From contig NZ_OX030782.1 in NCBI RefSeq assembly GCF_943733665.1, positions 5,070,501-5,134,500 on the forward strand: a stretch of 64,000 bases of DNA, written 5' to 3'. Shown here piece after piece: positions 53,159-61,293 of this stretch (within the stretch, counting starts at the first letter, position 1; each line of letters opens with the position of its first letter). The translations under genes were made by a program, and so were the position numbers. Under the pieces are notes generated by a model that was not told the DNA's origin, did not search any database, and saw only the letters and a list, made by a program, of their open reading frames with translations. This DNA comes from Aquimarina sp. Aq107. Its GTDB lineage: Bacteria; Bacteroidota; Bacteroidia; Flavobacteriales; Flavobacteriaceae.

Positions 53159-53203
53159 TTTCTGTAAAAATGATTTAGTATCGTAAGCTTTAATCTTACC
53201 CAC

Positions 53204-56200
53204 ATGAACTCTCTAAAAACCATCGTCTTTTTTTTATTCTTTTCGAGTCTTTCTTTTTCGCAGACTAAGATTGTAAATGATACCATCTTAGCTTTTCAAT
53301 ATTTTAAGAAAGCAGATTCATTGTTAGCTGATAGGAAGTTAGATAGTTCGATTGTTTATTTTAGAAAAGCATTACCTATTTATGAAAAAGCAAAGGCTTG
53401 GGAGCGAGTGGCCACATGCTATAACACTATTTCGGAAAGTCAAATAAGAAAATCTCAATATGAGGAAGCTCTTAAAAGCGCAAAAAAAGCTTTGGAAATA
53501 TGCAATTATTATCTTATCCAAAATCATAGGGAAGAGGGAGCAGCATATAACTATATTGGAGAAAGTTATGTAAGAATGTCAGATTTTGATAATGCACTTA
53601 AGAATCATAAAAAATCGTTAGAAGTAAAACAAAAAAACACACCGCTAGATTATAAAAGTATTGCAGTTTCATATAGTAATCTTGGATTGTTATACAGGGA
53701 TTTATCAGATTATAGAAAAGCTATAAGTTTTCTTGATAAAGCTTTAGCTTATGATCTAAAATTTTTTGGAGAAAATCACGAAAGAGTAGGAAATGATTAC
53801 CATAATCTTGCAAATGTTTATATCCAAGATGGTAATTATTTCAAAGCTGGACTTTATTTTAATAAAAGTCTAAACATTGTAATAAAGAATAAAGGTAAGA
53901 ATCACTTATCTACTGGTTACAGTTATTATGGTTTGGCCAGTTATTATTCAACATTAAAACAATACGACACTAGTCTAGAATATTATCAAAAAGCTTTATC
54001 GATTTTTAAGAAAAATGAAAGTCTTTATCCTCTTTTTGCAGTTTACACTAATATAGGACTTGTTTTATCTAATAAAGGAGAATATAATAATTCTATTAAA
54101 TTCCATAAAAAAAGCTTAGAAATAGGTCGTAAAATTCTGGATGAAGAAAATGTTAGTCTGGGGTTTGTTTATTGGAACATGGGACTTGATTATGAGAGGA
54201 AAGAAGAATATGACACTGCACTTAATTATTATGAAAAAGCGTTGAAAATTTGTAAGAAAAGTTATGGGGAAAATCACTCTGACATAGCTGATTTGTATAA
54301 GAATATAGGAAACGTTTATCGAGCAAAAAAAGAATTGAATAAGGCGTTGAATTATCAAAATAAATCTTTAAAAATTTATAAAAACGTATATAAAGAGAAT
54401 AATCCAAAGATATCCACTTCTTATACAAGTATTGCAAGTATTTTTTTAGAGCAAAAGAAATTTTCAGAAGCTCTTACATATTCTAAAAATGCTTTAGAAT
54501 TAATAGAAAATTCTTATGGAAATAGAAGCCCACTTATAATTGAAGCTTTAAATCAAAATGGTTTAGTATATAAAAAACAAGGGGATTATAAAAAAGCTAT
54601 AATGTTTTTTGAAAAGGCCGTAGTGGCAAATACTAAACATGATCAAGAATATTTTAATCCAAAAATGTTAATAGAAAGTTATAGAAGGAAAGCAGAGGTA
54701 TTACAGTTACTTTACTATAAAAATAAATCAAAAAATGATTTGAATGAAAATATCAAAATTTATTCTAATTTGAATGTTTTGATAGACCATTCTCGACAGT
54801 CTTTTCAAGAATATGAAGATAAACTTCTTTTTGCTAAAGAAACTAAAGAAATTTTTACAAGTGCTATAAAGGGAAATATTTTGTTGTACAAAGAAAATAA
54901 AATGAAAGAATCTTTATCAAATGCTTTCTATTATGCTGAAAAAAGTAAATCAAATACGTTAAAAGATATACTAAATCATTCCAATGCGAAAAATTTTTCA
55001 GGGTTGTCCATCAAAATCATCAAATTAGAAAAAAAATTAAGAATTGATAAGGCTTTTTGTCAATCTAAAATAAATGAAGAAATTTCTAATAAAAAAGCCT
55101 CTACTAAGCTATCAAATTATGAAAGCAAATTATTCGACATCTCCAGAAGACAGGACTCTTTAACCGAAGTCATAGAAAAAAAATATCCTAAATATCACCA
55201 ATTAAAATATACTACTGAAGTAGTTTCCGTAGCTGATGTTCAGGAAAAACTAGATGAAGAAACTACTTTGTTGGAGTTTTTTACGACAGATAGTATCACC
55301 TATGCTTTTACGATTTCAAAAAATAAGATAGCTGTAAAAGAATTATTGACGCCAAAGCTAGAACAATATATTGAAGAATTCCAAGGTGCTATCACGAAAA
55401 ACTATGAAGTTTATAAAGAAGTCTCCCATCGACTATATAAAAAATTAATAGCTCCCGTAAAGGATGAATTCGTAGGAAATCAATTAATTATAGTTCCTGA
55501 CGGATCATTATGGCACCTTAATTTTGATTTGTTATTAACTGCAGAAGACACCTCTGATAATCCAAAAACTTGGCCATATCTTCTTAAAGAGTATGCGATT
55601 TCATACGCTAATTCTGCTACATTGTTGTTCAGAGATGAGATAGATGAAGGTGAAGCTCCAAAAGAATTACAAGAATGCCTAGCGTTTTCTTTTTCTAGTG
55701 GAGATAATATTTCTAATACACGAAACGTAAGTTTAAAAGCTTTTAGAAATTCGAGTATGGATTTACCCGGAACTCGAGAAGAAATTAAAGCCATTTCTAA
55801 TATTGTAGATGGGCAATATTTTTATGGATCAGAAGCTACAGAGCAAAACTTTAAAAAACATGTAGGAGCCTATAATATTTTACATCTAGCATTACATGGC
55901 GATGTAGATAATGAACGACCAGAAAACTCTAAATTATACTTCACTAAAAGTAAAGATACAATAGAGGATAATTATTTATACAGTCACGAGCTATTTGCGT
56001 TAGATATCCCTGCAGAACTTACCGTACTTAGCGCTTGTAATACCGGAACTGGTAAAATTGCCAAAGGCGAGGGGATTATGAGTTTGGGGAATGCATTTCA
56101 GTATGCAGGAACAAAAAGTTTATTATTGACCAATTGGGAAGTTTCTGATGAAACTACGCCTAAGATTATGGAGTATTTTTATACCAGCCTTAGGGATGGT

Positions 56201-56434
56201 AAAAATAAAGCAGAGGCTCTGCAACAAGCAAAATTACAATTTCTTACTACTACCAATCAGGAAACTGATCATCCTTATTATTGGGGAGGATTTTATTTAT
56301 TAGGAGATACAGCCGCAATCCAACTTGAGAGTAATAATTATGGATATTGGTTCATTGGCGTTGGTATTTTAGTATTGATCTTAGTAAGTTTGTTGTGGTA
56401 TAGAAAAAGAAATTCCCCTCTCGAGAGGGGTTAG
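53204..56434 (+). CDS. TPR-CHAT protein (exported, membrane-anchored CHAT protease)
   Basis: A 1076-residue protein with the signal peptide MNSLKTIVFFLFFSSLSFSQ, about a dozen tetratricopeptide repeats at 40-480 (for example ALKNHKKSLEVKQK, ALAYDLKFFGENHERVG), a linker to about 640 and a C-terminal CHAT domain (about 690-1040). The caspase-like dyad is His898 (LHLALHGDVDN) and Cys945 (TVLSACNTGTGK). A transmembrane helix (YWFIGVGILVLILVSLLWY) precedes a short basic tail. It is probably periplasmic and anchored in the inner membrane. The last codons (SPLERG and stop) are encoded by the inverted repeat at 56415-56430. Confidence 0.92.
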   Translation: MNSLKTIVFFLFFSSLSFSQTKIVNDTILAFQYFKKADSLLADRKLDSSIVYFRKALPIYEKAKAWERVATCYNTISESQIRKSQYEEALKSAKKALEICNYYLIQNHREEGAAYNYIGESYVRMSDFDNALKNHKKSLEVKQKNTPLDYKSIAVSYSNLGLLYRDLSDYRKAISFLDKALAYDLKFFGENHERVGNDYHNLANVYIQDGNYFKAGLYFNKSLNIVIKNKGKNHLSTGYSYYGLASYYSTLKQYDTSLEYYQKALSIFKKNESLYPLFAVYTNIGLVLSNKGEYNNSIKFHKKSLEIGRKILDEENVSLGFVYWNMGLDYERKEEYDTALNYYEKALKICKKSYGENHSDIADLYKNIGNVYRAKKELNKALNYQNKSLKIYKNVYKENNPKISTSYTSIASIFLEQKKFSEALTYSKNALELIENSYGNRSPLIIEALNQNGLVYKKQGDYKKAIMFFEKAVVANTKHDQEYFNPKMLIESYRRKAEVLQLLYYKNKSKNDLNENIKIYSNLNVLIDHSRQSFQEYEDKLLFAKETKEIFTSAIKGNILLYKENKMKESLSNAFYYAEKSKSNTLKDILNHSNAKNFSGLSIKIIKLEKKLRIDKAFCQSKINEEISNKKASTKLSNYESKLFDISRRQDSLTEVIEKKYPKYHQLKYTTEVVSVADVQEKLDEETTLLEFFTTDSITYAFTISKNKIAVKELLTPKLEQYIEEFQGAITKNYEVYKEVSHRLYKKLIAPVKDEFVGNQLIIVPDGSLWHLNFDLLLTAEDTSDNPKTWPYLLKEYAISYANSATLLFRDEIDEGEAPKELQECLAFSFSSGDNISNTRNVSLKAFRNSSMDLPGTREEIKAISNIVDGQYFYGSEATEQNFKKHVGAYNILHLALHGDVDNERPENSKLYFTKSKDTIEDNYLYSHELFALDIPAELTVLSACNTGTGKIAKGEGIMSLGNAFQYAGTKSLLLTNWEVSDETTPKIMEYFYTSLRDGKNKAEALQQAKLQFLTTTNQETDHPYYWGGFYLLGDTAAIQLESNNYGYWFIGVGILVLILVSLLWYRKRNSPLERG

Positions 56435-56543
56435 GGTGTGTTAATTTGAAAATAGCAAATGAATTAGGTAAGTGACACACCCAAGAATTTCTAACTTTAG
56501 CCTTTTGGCAAAAGCTGAAATACTATCCCTCTCTAGAGGGAAG
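56415..56543 (+). repeat. Composite repeat, left copy (head + tail)
   Basis: The head is CCCCTCTCGAGAGGGG, a perfect 16-nt palindrome, plus TTAGGGTGTGTTA. After ~30 variable nucleotides the tail begins with ACACACCC (56475-56482), complementary to GGGTGTGT of the head, followed by AAGAATTTCTAACTTTAG and TACTATCCCTCTCTAGAGGG to AAG at 56543. The whole can fold as nested hairpins. It overlaps the 3' end of the TPR-CHAT gene and stops 10 nt before the DUF559 start. The right copy is at 56983-57107. Confidence 0.88.
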
Positions 56544-56553
56544 CCTATTATTT

Positions 56554-56940
56554 ATGAAAAAAAGAAAAATCATTCCATATAATCCTAAGCTAAAAGAATA
56601 TGCAAGACAATTGCGAAATAATAGCACAAAGTCAGAAATATTGTTATGGCAAAAATTAAAAAGAAAGCAATTATATGGGTATGATTTTCATAGACAAAAA
56701 CCAATAGATAATTATATATTAGATTTCTTTTGTTATGAGTTGATGTTAGGAATAGAGATTGACGGATATTCTCATCAATTAGTTGAAGTTTACAACAAAG
56801 ATATTGTCAAAGAAAAGGCAATGAACAGACTTGGGGTTAATATTCTGAGATTTACAGACCAACAGATATTTAAAGATATGTTTAATGTATTATTAGCTAT
56901 AGAAGATTATATTCAAAGTTATGAAAATGAAAATATCTAA
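56554..56940 (+). CDS. DUF559 (Vsr-like) endonuclease-domain protein flanked by composite repeats
   Basis: A 128-residue protein of the DUF559/Vsr-like PD-(D/E)xK superfamily. Motifs: an N-terminal basic helix with ARQLRNNSTKSEILLWQKLK, LYGYDFHRQKPIDNYILDFF and the metal-binding ELMLGIEIDGYSH (E-x-D preceded by the Asp of ILDFF), then EKAMNRLGVNILRFTDQQI. It has no signal peptide and should cut or nick DNA. It starts 10 nt after the left composite repeat and ends 42 nt before the right one. A mobile or domesticated repeat-linked nuclease is the favoured view; this is inference from layout. Confidence 0.92.
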   Translation: MKKRKIIPYNPKLKEYARQLRNNSTKSEILLWQKLKRKQLYGYDFHRQKPIDNYILDFFCYELMLGIEIDGYSHQLVEVYNKDIVKEKAMNRLGVNILRFTDQQIFKDMFNVLLAIEDYIQSYENENI

Positions 56941-56982
56941 TTTAATATTTAGTTTCCGTCTTGAGACAGGGACTAAAGCAGT

Positions 56983-57107
56983 CCCCTCTTGAGAGGGGCT
57001 AGGGGTGTGTTATTCAAAAAGGGTTTAAGTTTTCGGTTAATACACCCAAGAATTTCTAGCTTTTGTATTTGGCGCAAGCTAAAATACTATCCCTCTCATA
57101 AGGGAAG
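56983..57107 (+). repeat. Composite repeat, right copy (head + tail)
   Basis: CCCCTCTTGAGAGGGG, then CTAGGGGTGTGTTATTC, a ~25-nt variable part and the tail ACACCCAAGAATTTCTAGC through ATACTATCCCTCTCATAAGG to AAG at 57107. It is in the same orientation as the left copy, with about 80 percent identity in the tail by eye. A degenerate extra head (CCGTCTTGAGACAGGG) lies just upstream at about 56956-56971. It ends 30 nt before the ExoIII-type nuclease gene. Confidence 0.88.
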
Positions 57108-57137
57108 TTTAATATGAATACATAAAATAATAAATAA

Positions 57138-57902
57138 GTGAAAATAATATCATACAACGTAAATGGAATCCGTGCAGCACTAAAAAAAGGGTTTATAGAA
57201 TGGTTGATACAAGCAGATCCGGATGTGATTTGTTTACAAGAAATCAAGGCAAATAAGGAACAATTAGATCTAGATGTTTTTGCAGATGCAGGATACAAAT
57301 ATAATTATTGGTATAGCGCACAGAAAAAAGGATATAGTGGTGTCGCTATTTTATCTAAAACAGAACCAGATCATATAGAGTACGGAACAGGTATCGATTA
57401 TATGGATCATGAAGGTCGTAATCTTAGAGCCGATTTTAATGGTGTTTCTATTATGAGTTTATATCTACCAAGTGGAACGAATATAGAACGTGTAGACCAT
57501 AAACTTAAGTTTATGGATGACTTTCAGGAATATATTAATGAGTTAAAAAAATCATATCCTAATTTAGTAATTCTAGGAGATTATAATATTTGTCATCAAG
57601 CAATTGATATTCACGATCCGGTACGTAATAAAAATGTATCAGGGTTTTTGCCAGTAGAGAGAGAATGGATCGGTAATTTTATAGAAAGTGGATTTATAGA
57701 TTCTTTTAGGTATTTTAATGCAGATCCTCATAATTATTCGTGGTGGAGTTATAGAGCCAATGCTAGAGCTAATAATAAGGGTTGGCGTTTAGATTATGGT
57801 ATGGTCGCGAAACTATTGCAAGATAAATTAGAAAGAGCCGTTATTTTATCAGAAGCAAAGCATAGCGATCATTGTCCGATTATGGTAGAATTGAATATGT
57901 AA
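57138..57902 (+). CDS. xth: Exodeoxyribonuclease III / AP endonuclease
   Basis: A 254-residue enzyme of the EEP fold, starting at GTG (57138). Motifs: YNVNGIRAALKKGF with the Asn of the active site, VICLQEIKANKEQ (metal Glu), GATI-type loop replaced by YWYSAQKKGYSGVAILSK, LGDYNICHQAIDIHDP, WWSYRANARANNKGWRLDY (Asp) and SDHCPIMVEL (catalytic His). It repairs abasic sites in base excision repair. It lies immediately downstream of the right composite repeat, which may now sit in its leader. Confidence 0.96.
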   Translation: MKIISYNVNGIRAALKKGFIEWLIQADPDVICLQEIKANKEQLDLDVFADAGYKYNYWYSAQKKGYSGVAILSKTEPDHIEYGTGIDYMDHEGRNLRADFNGVSIMSLYLPSGTNIERVDHKLKFMDDFQEYINELKKSYPNLVILGDYNICHQAIDIHDPVRNKNVSGFLPVEREWIGNFIESGFIDSFRYFNADPHNYSWWSYRANARANNKGWRLDYGMVAKLLQDKLERAVILSEAKHSDHCPIMVELNM

Positions 57903-57944
57903 TAGGCGTACTTTGCCTTAGTAGACATTAATAAAATAAGAATT

Positions 57945-58904
57945 ATGATAAAAAGAATTGCGATACTAATATGTATAGGAACATTTGCTACTTCGTGTGT
58001 TTCTTCTAAAGTACATAAGGAATTAGAAGGTAAATATGCTCGATTAAAAAGAGATAATAGAAAGTTGCAGGATACTTATAAAGCTTTACAAAAAACTAGT
58101 GATGCGGATAAATTGGCATTGGATCGGCTCAATAAGGAGTATGAAAAGACAAGGGTAGAAAGAGATGAATTACGAACCAAATATGATGCGCTTTCTACGA
58201 ATTATGAAAATCTAAAAAACTCCTATGATGCATTAGGAAAAAATAGTGCAGAAGCTCTAAATGCAAATAATAAGAGAAATAGAGAATTATTAGCGCAACT
58301 AGAGGAAAAAGAAAAAACCTTAGCTGCAGAACGAAATCGATTAGAAAAACTGCAGAGAGATTTAGAGAGTCGTTCTAAACGTGTAGATGAATTAGAAGGA
58401 TTGATTGCAGCAAAGGATGCTAAAATGCAAGCTCTAAAAAGTGCTATTTCTAAAGCTTTACGAAATTTTGAAGGAAAGGGATTAACGGTCGAAGAACGAA
58501 ATGGTAAAGTGTATATCTCTATGGAAAACAAACTTTTATTTGCTTCTGGTAGTTGGGCGGTAGGAACGCAGGGAAGACAGGCGGTAAAACAATTAGGATC
58601 TGTTTTAGGAGAAAATAATGATATTGCTGTACTTATAGAAGGTCATACGGATAATGTACCATATACGGGTAATGGCCAGTTAAAAGGAAACTGGGATTTA
58701 TCTACAAAGAGAGCAACGGCGATTGTAAATCTTTTATTAGAGAATCCACAAATAGATGCACAGAATCTCACCGCTGCAGGAAGAGGAGAATTCTCTCCAG
58801 TAGCATCTAATGAAACATCAACAGGTAAGGCAAAGAACAGAAGGATAGAAGTAATCTTAACTCCTAAGTTAGATGAAATATCTAAATTGTTAAACGATAT
58901 ATAA
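57945..58904 (+). CDS. OmpA-family lipoprotein with coiled coil
   Basis: A 319-residue lipoprotein with the lipobox FATSC18, followed by a long heptad-rich coiled coil (about 25-165: ELEGKYARLKRDNRKLQDTY, NAYEKTRVERDELRTKYD-like). The C-terminal OmpA domain (about 185-310) binds peptidoglycan, with LLFASGSWAVGTQGRQAV, VLIEGHTDNVPYTG, NWDLSTKRATAIVNLLL and NRRIEVILTPKL. It probably spans the periplasm between the outer membrane and the wall. It reads in the same direction as the nuclease gene, with a 42-nt gap, and ends in a strong terminator. Confidence 0.94.
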   Translation: MIKRIAILICIGTFATSCVSSKVHKELEGKYARLKRDNRKLQDTYKALQKTSDADKLALDRLNKEYEKTRVERDELRTKYDALSTNYENLKNSYDALGKNSAEALNANNKRNRELLAQLEEKEKTLAAERNRLEKLQRDLESRSKRVDELEGLIAAKDAKMQALKSAISKALRNFEGKGLTVEERNGKVYISMENKLLFASGSWAVGTQGRQAVKQLGSVLGENNDIAVLIEGHTDNVPYTGNGQLKGNWDLSTKRATAIVNLLLENPQIDAQNLTAAGRGEFSPVASNETSTGKAKNRRIEVILTPKLDEISKLLNDI

Positions 58905-58922
58905 TAGTAAATAGAATGTATA

Positions 58923-58950
58923 AAAAAAGCGCTCAAGTGAGCGCTTTTTT
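58923..58950. terminator. Bidirectional intrinsic terminator
   Basis: AAAAAAGCGCTCA pairs with TGAGCGCTTTTTT around a 2-nt AG loop. T-runs follow on both strands. It ends the OmpA gene (stop at 58904) and the convergent exported-protein gene (stop at 58974). Confidence 0.93.
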
Positions 58951-58973
58951 ATATTTTATAGAGCTAATTTTTG

Positions 58974-59393
58974 TTAATTACTAAATAATTCAGATAAGAT
59001 GCTATCAACTTCTTTACCATTATTAGCTTTTAACTGTTCTTTTAAGATTAAGAGTTTACTTCTAAAACTATCTATTACATCACTTGCTGTGTCTTTTCCA
59101 AGTCGAATTTGTTTACCAGCGCTTGTTAATAAAGTATAATTATAAAACTCTTTAGCTTTAGATTTATCTTTTTTCGTTTCTAGTGAAATAGTACCTGACT
59201 TTAGAACAAAAGAGATTATGTTGTCTTGAGCTGTTACTTTATCTGTTATTTCTCCAATATCAGAAGCTAAAGCATATAACTCTTTTTGCTCTTCATAAAG
59301 TTGAGACCAATCAGTATCCTTACCATTTTGAACCTGAGCTTGGGTGGTTAATCCTGCGCCTACCATAAGTAAAAGTAGAAATAATTTTTTCAT
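58974..59393 (-). CDS. Small exported protein of unknown function
   Basis: A 139-residue protein with the signal peptide MKKLFLLLLMVGAGLTTQAQ. The mature part is mixed: GIEQLYEEQKELYALASDI-like helical start, then strand-like IISFVLKSGTISLETKK and a helical C-terminus (SFRSKLLILKEQLKANNG). No domain is recognised. The gene is monocistronic and convergent with the OmpA lipoprotein through the shared terminator. Its codon use matches the neighbourhood. Confidence 0.75.
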   Translation of the reverse strand: MKKLFLLLLMVGAGLTTQAQVQNGKDTDWSQLYEEQKELYALASDIGEITDKVTAQDNIISFVLKSGTISLETKKDKSKAKEFYNYTLLTSAGKQIRLGKDTASDVIDSFRSKLLILKEQLKANNGKEVDSILSELFSN

Positions 59394-59676
59394 AATATTT
59401 GGGTGTTATAATAATTTAGTATCAAAACTACGTATTTGATTTCACGTATTCCAAAACGGAATAAATATAAATTTAGTATTAAAGTTATCTTAAAAACTGC
59501 TTTAAATTAACTATTTTAATTTGAAGTTTCCAAAAAGTATGCCACGAATTTAGGAAACAAAAATAAAATCCTTAATTATGCATAGCGTAAAATTCTTAAA
59601 AATAAAGGAGATAGATAACAAAAGAACATTCTCGTACGTTTATAATACCCAAAATTAATTTAAAACCATACAGCAA

Positions 59677-60210
59677 ATGAAGAGGTTATCCATTTTTATA
59701 ATAGTAGTATTATCTGTGATTAAAGGTGTGAGTCAGGAAAGCGAAGAGGAGTACTACGAAGAAGAAGAAACGCAAAGTGATGAGTACTCAGAAGATGGTG
59801 AAGAGGAGGAAGAAGACCAAGGTACTTATTTTGATTTTTACAAATATTTTGATTTCACCAACGATCAGTATTCCAATGTCTTAGATAAAGTAAGTGATAT
59901 GGATTCTGAAGAAGAGAATTTATTATATGAGTTTGTGGTAGCAGTTAATCAAGATAAAGTACTAAAAGGTCGTTTATTTGGCGAATTGGTTACGAAGCCT
60001 AAAAAAAAGAGTCATTATAAAGGTAAAGACAGTCCTGGTTTTATTTGTGTTTTACGTGGTCTTATAGAAAATAAAACTGTGTATGATGCAATAATTAATG
60101 ATGGTCGCGCCTCTGAGAATCAGGCAAGAAATGCAGCGGCACTTTCCGAAAGAACGGTTCGCAGAAAATGCGGTGTAACCAAAAAAGTAAATGAAGTAGA
60201 AGAGCAATAA
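59677..60210 (+). CDS. Exported protein with a very acidic N-terminal segment
   Basis: A 177-residue protein with the signal peptide MKRLSIFIIVVLSVIKGVSQ. After it, residues 21-50 are almost entirely Glu/Asp/Tyr/Ser (ESEEEYYEEEETQSDEYSE), which could bind metal or act as a flexible linker. A second part (52-110) has YFDFYKYFDFTNDQYSNV, and the C-terminal half is basic (TKPKKKSHYKGKD, SERTVRRKCGVTKK). The charge split is unusual. No family is recognised. It stands between two non-coding gaps and reads towards the S24/S26-like gene. Confidence 0.7.
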   Translation: MKRLSIFIIVVLSVIKGVSQESEEEYYEEEETQSDEYSEDGEEEEEDQGTYFDFYKYFDFTNDQYSNVLDKVSDMDSEEENLLYEFVVAVNQDKVLKGRLFGELVTKPKKKSHYKGKDSPGFICVLRGLIENKTVYDAIINDGRASENQARNAAALSERTVRRKCGVTKKVNEVEEQ

Positions 60211-60228
60211 GGATTATTAAAAAACACC

Positions 60229-60236
60229 TATCTTTG
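60229..60236 (+). promoter_or_regulatory. Putative -7 box (TATCTTTG)
   Basis: TATCTTTG matches TAnnTTTG and lies 75 nt before the start of the 100-residue S24/S26-like gene. A second ATGTTCTTTG-like box follows about 20 nt downstream. Confidence 0.4.
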
Positions 60237-60310
60237 TGATGTACTTAGGTATATGTTCTTTGTAAAGCCATACTCCATAGTTTTTGAATTAAATATTAAT
60301 TTTTAAAACT

Positions 60311-60613
60311 ATGATTATGAATTGGAAAATTCAAAAGCTATTGAATGGAGAGACGATTGTCTCCAAAGAACCAGGTAATTCTATGTTACCAATCTTACGA
60401 TCAAAACAACCCGTTGTATTGGAACCCGTAAACTGGGAAGATTGCGAAGCGGGAGACATTGTTTTCTGTAAAGTAAGAGGAAACTGTTTTACACATTTAG
60501 TCAAAGGCAAAAATGTAAAACGAGGATTATTGATCGGTAACAATCGAGGTCGCATCAACGGATGGACCAAAAATGTATATGGTAAAGTAATAGAGATATT
60601 ACCGATATCATAA
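60311..60613 (+). CDS. S24/S26 peptidase-superfamily-like protein (short)
   Basis: A 100-residue protein beginning MIMNWKIQKLLNGETI; the ATG at 60317 is an equally good start. GNSMLPILRSKQPVVLEP places a Ser in the position of the S24/S26 nucleophile, AGDIVFCKVRGN matches the following strand, and FTHLVKGKNVKRGLLIGNN has His and Lys candidates for the general base. There is no helix-turn-helix or membrane anchor. It may be a stand-alone processing protease, or a phage-like repressor-related protein that lacks activity. It ends at a terminator. Confidence 0.72.
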   Translation: MIMNWKIQKLLNGETIVSKEPGNSMLPILRSKQPVVLEPVNWEDCEAGDIVFCKVRGNCFTHLVKGKNVKRGLLIGNNRGRINGWTKNVYGKVIEILPIS

Positions 60614-60617
60614 GAGC

Positions 60618-60638
60618 AGCGCGGTAAGCGCTTTTTTT
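60618..60638 (+). terminator. Intrinsic terminator of the S24/S26-like gene
   Basis: AGCGC-GGTAA-GCGCT followed by seven T, 5 nt after the stop codon. The stem is short, but the layout is normal. Confidence 0.85.
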
Positions 60639-60947
60639 GTTTGTAAAAACAACCTCTATAAAATATCCTAAAAGTCATTTTCAATTAAAATTAGAGTTTG
60701 ATTGTTTTCTAAAATCGATTTTAGAAATACTAGCTTCTTTTCACTACGACATATATTACTGCATAATAAAACTGACTATTTCCCTCAACAAAAGCCTTGC
60801 TTCCCTCATTCTTGCTTTTATCAATCACAGAAAGACAATACTTTTATATCAATCTAAAGAATAATAAGTGTTGGATGTGTGAGGAATTAATTTTTAGGTT
60901 GGTTAGTTGTGAAACGGATGTAGTAATGGGGTAACTGCATCCGTTTT
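60639..60947. other. Gene-poor gap with a 22-bp perfect palindrome
   Basis: No convincing gene is seen. A plus-strand ORF from a TTG inside the previous T-run (60637-60864) has no coding features. At 60706-60727 the 11-nt TTTCTAAAATC is followed without spacer by its exact reverse complement. This could be a binding site for a dimeric protein or an extruded cruciform. The gap ends at the 60912-60949 terminator. Confidence 0.5.
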
Positions 60948-60949
60948 TT
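60912..60949 (+). terminator. Intrinsic terminator on the plus strand
   Basis: AAACGGATGTAGT pairs with ACTGCATCCGTTT (one G-U) and a run of six T follows. It ends on the plus strand, overlapping the 3' end of the 72-residue minus-strand gene by 2 nt. What transcript it stops is not clear, since the previous plus gene has its own terminator at 60638. A small RNA between 60640 and 60950 is possible. Confidence 0.75.
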
Positions 60950-61166
60950 ATTTGGCTAGGAGATGTTCTTTACGTATTTCTCGAATAAGTTTTTGGTAAG
61001 AGTTACGATTAATTACAATTCTGTTTTGTTGTATTTCCATTAAGGGATTATAACGTTGTAATACTTTTTGAACGATTTCTATTGTAAAGAGTGTTTTGGT
61101 GGCTATTCTGTGGATTGCAAATTGTTTATTTTCTTTACTAAGATCTTTATAATGTGTGTTTAACAT
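60948..61166 (-). CDS. Small basic helical protein, unknown
   Basis: A 72-residue soluble protein, nearly all helix, with LSKENKQFAIHRIATKTLF and VQKVLQRYNPLMEIQQNRIV and a basic C-terminal helix (YQKLIREIRKEHLLAK). No domain is recognised. It lies on its own, with no terminator specific to the minus strand other than the plus-strand hairpin that overlaps its stop. Two identical 19-nt AT-rich direct repeats lie upstream (61203-61251), which suggests an autoregulated gene of a DNA-binding or toxin-antitoxin kind, but no partner gene is seen. Confidence 0.5.
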   Translation of the reverse strand: MLNTHYKDLSKENKQFAIHRIATKTLFTIEIVQKVLQRYNPLMEIQQNRIVINRNSYQKLIREIRKEHLLAK

Positions 61167-61202
61167 GAATTTATATTAATGATTATGTGTGAATTACATT
61201 AA

Positions 61203-61251
61203 AATGTATATAAAAATATATAAAATTTGTTTAATGTATATAAAAATATAT
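61203..61251 (-). repeat. Two identical 19-nt direct repeats upstream of the 72-residue gene
   Basis: AATGTATATAAAAATATAT occurs at 61203-61221 and 61233-61251, exactly 30 nt apart (about three helical turns). It sits in the likely promoter region of the minus-strand gene, 37 nt upstream of its start. It could be two operator sites on one face of the helix or an AT-rich slippage product. Confidence 0.7.
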
Positions 61252-61293
61252 GATTTCTTTCCAAATTTGTTAGTTTAAAAATAATTTTATAAA

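Noticed and set aside
60637..60864. Plus-strand ORF of 75 codons
   Set aside because: Starts at a TTG inside the T-run of a terminator, spans the 22-bp palindrome and shows no coding character.
61203..61251. Direct repeats considered as a CRISPR remnant
   Set aside because: Only two AT-rich 19-nt copies with an 11-nt gap, no dyad symmetry typical of CRISPR repeats and no cas genes.
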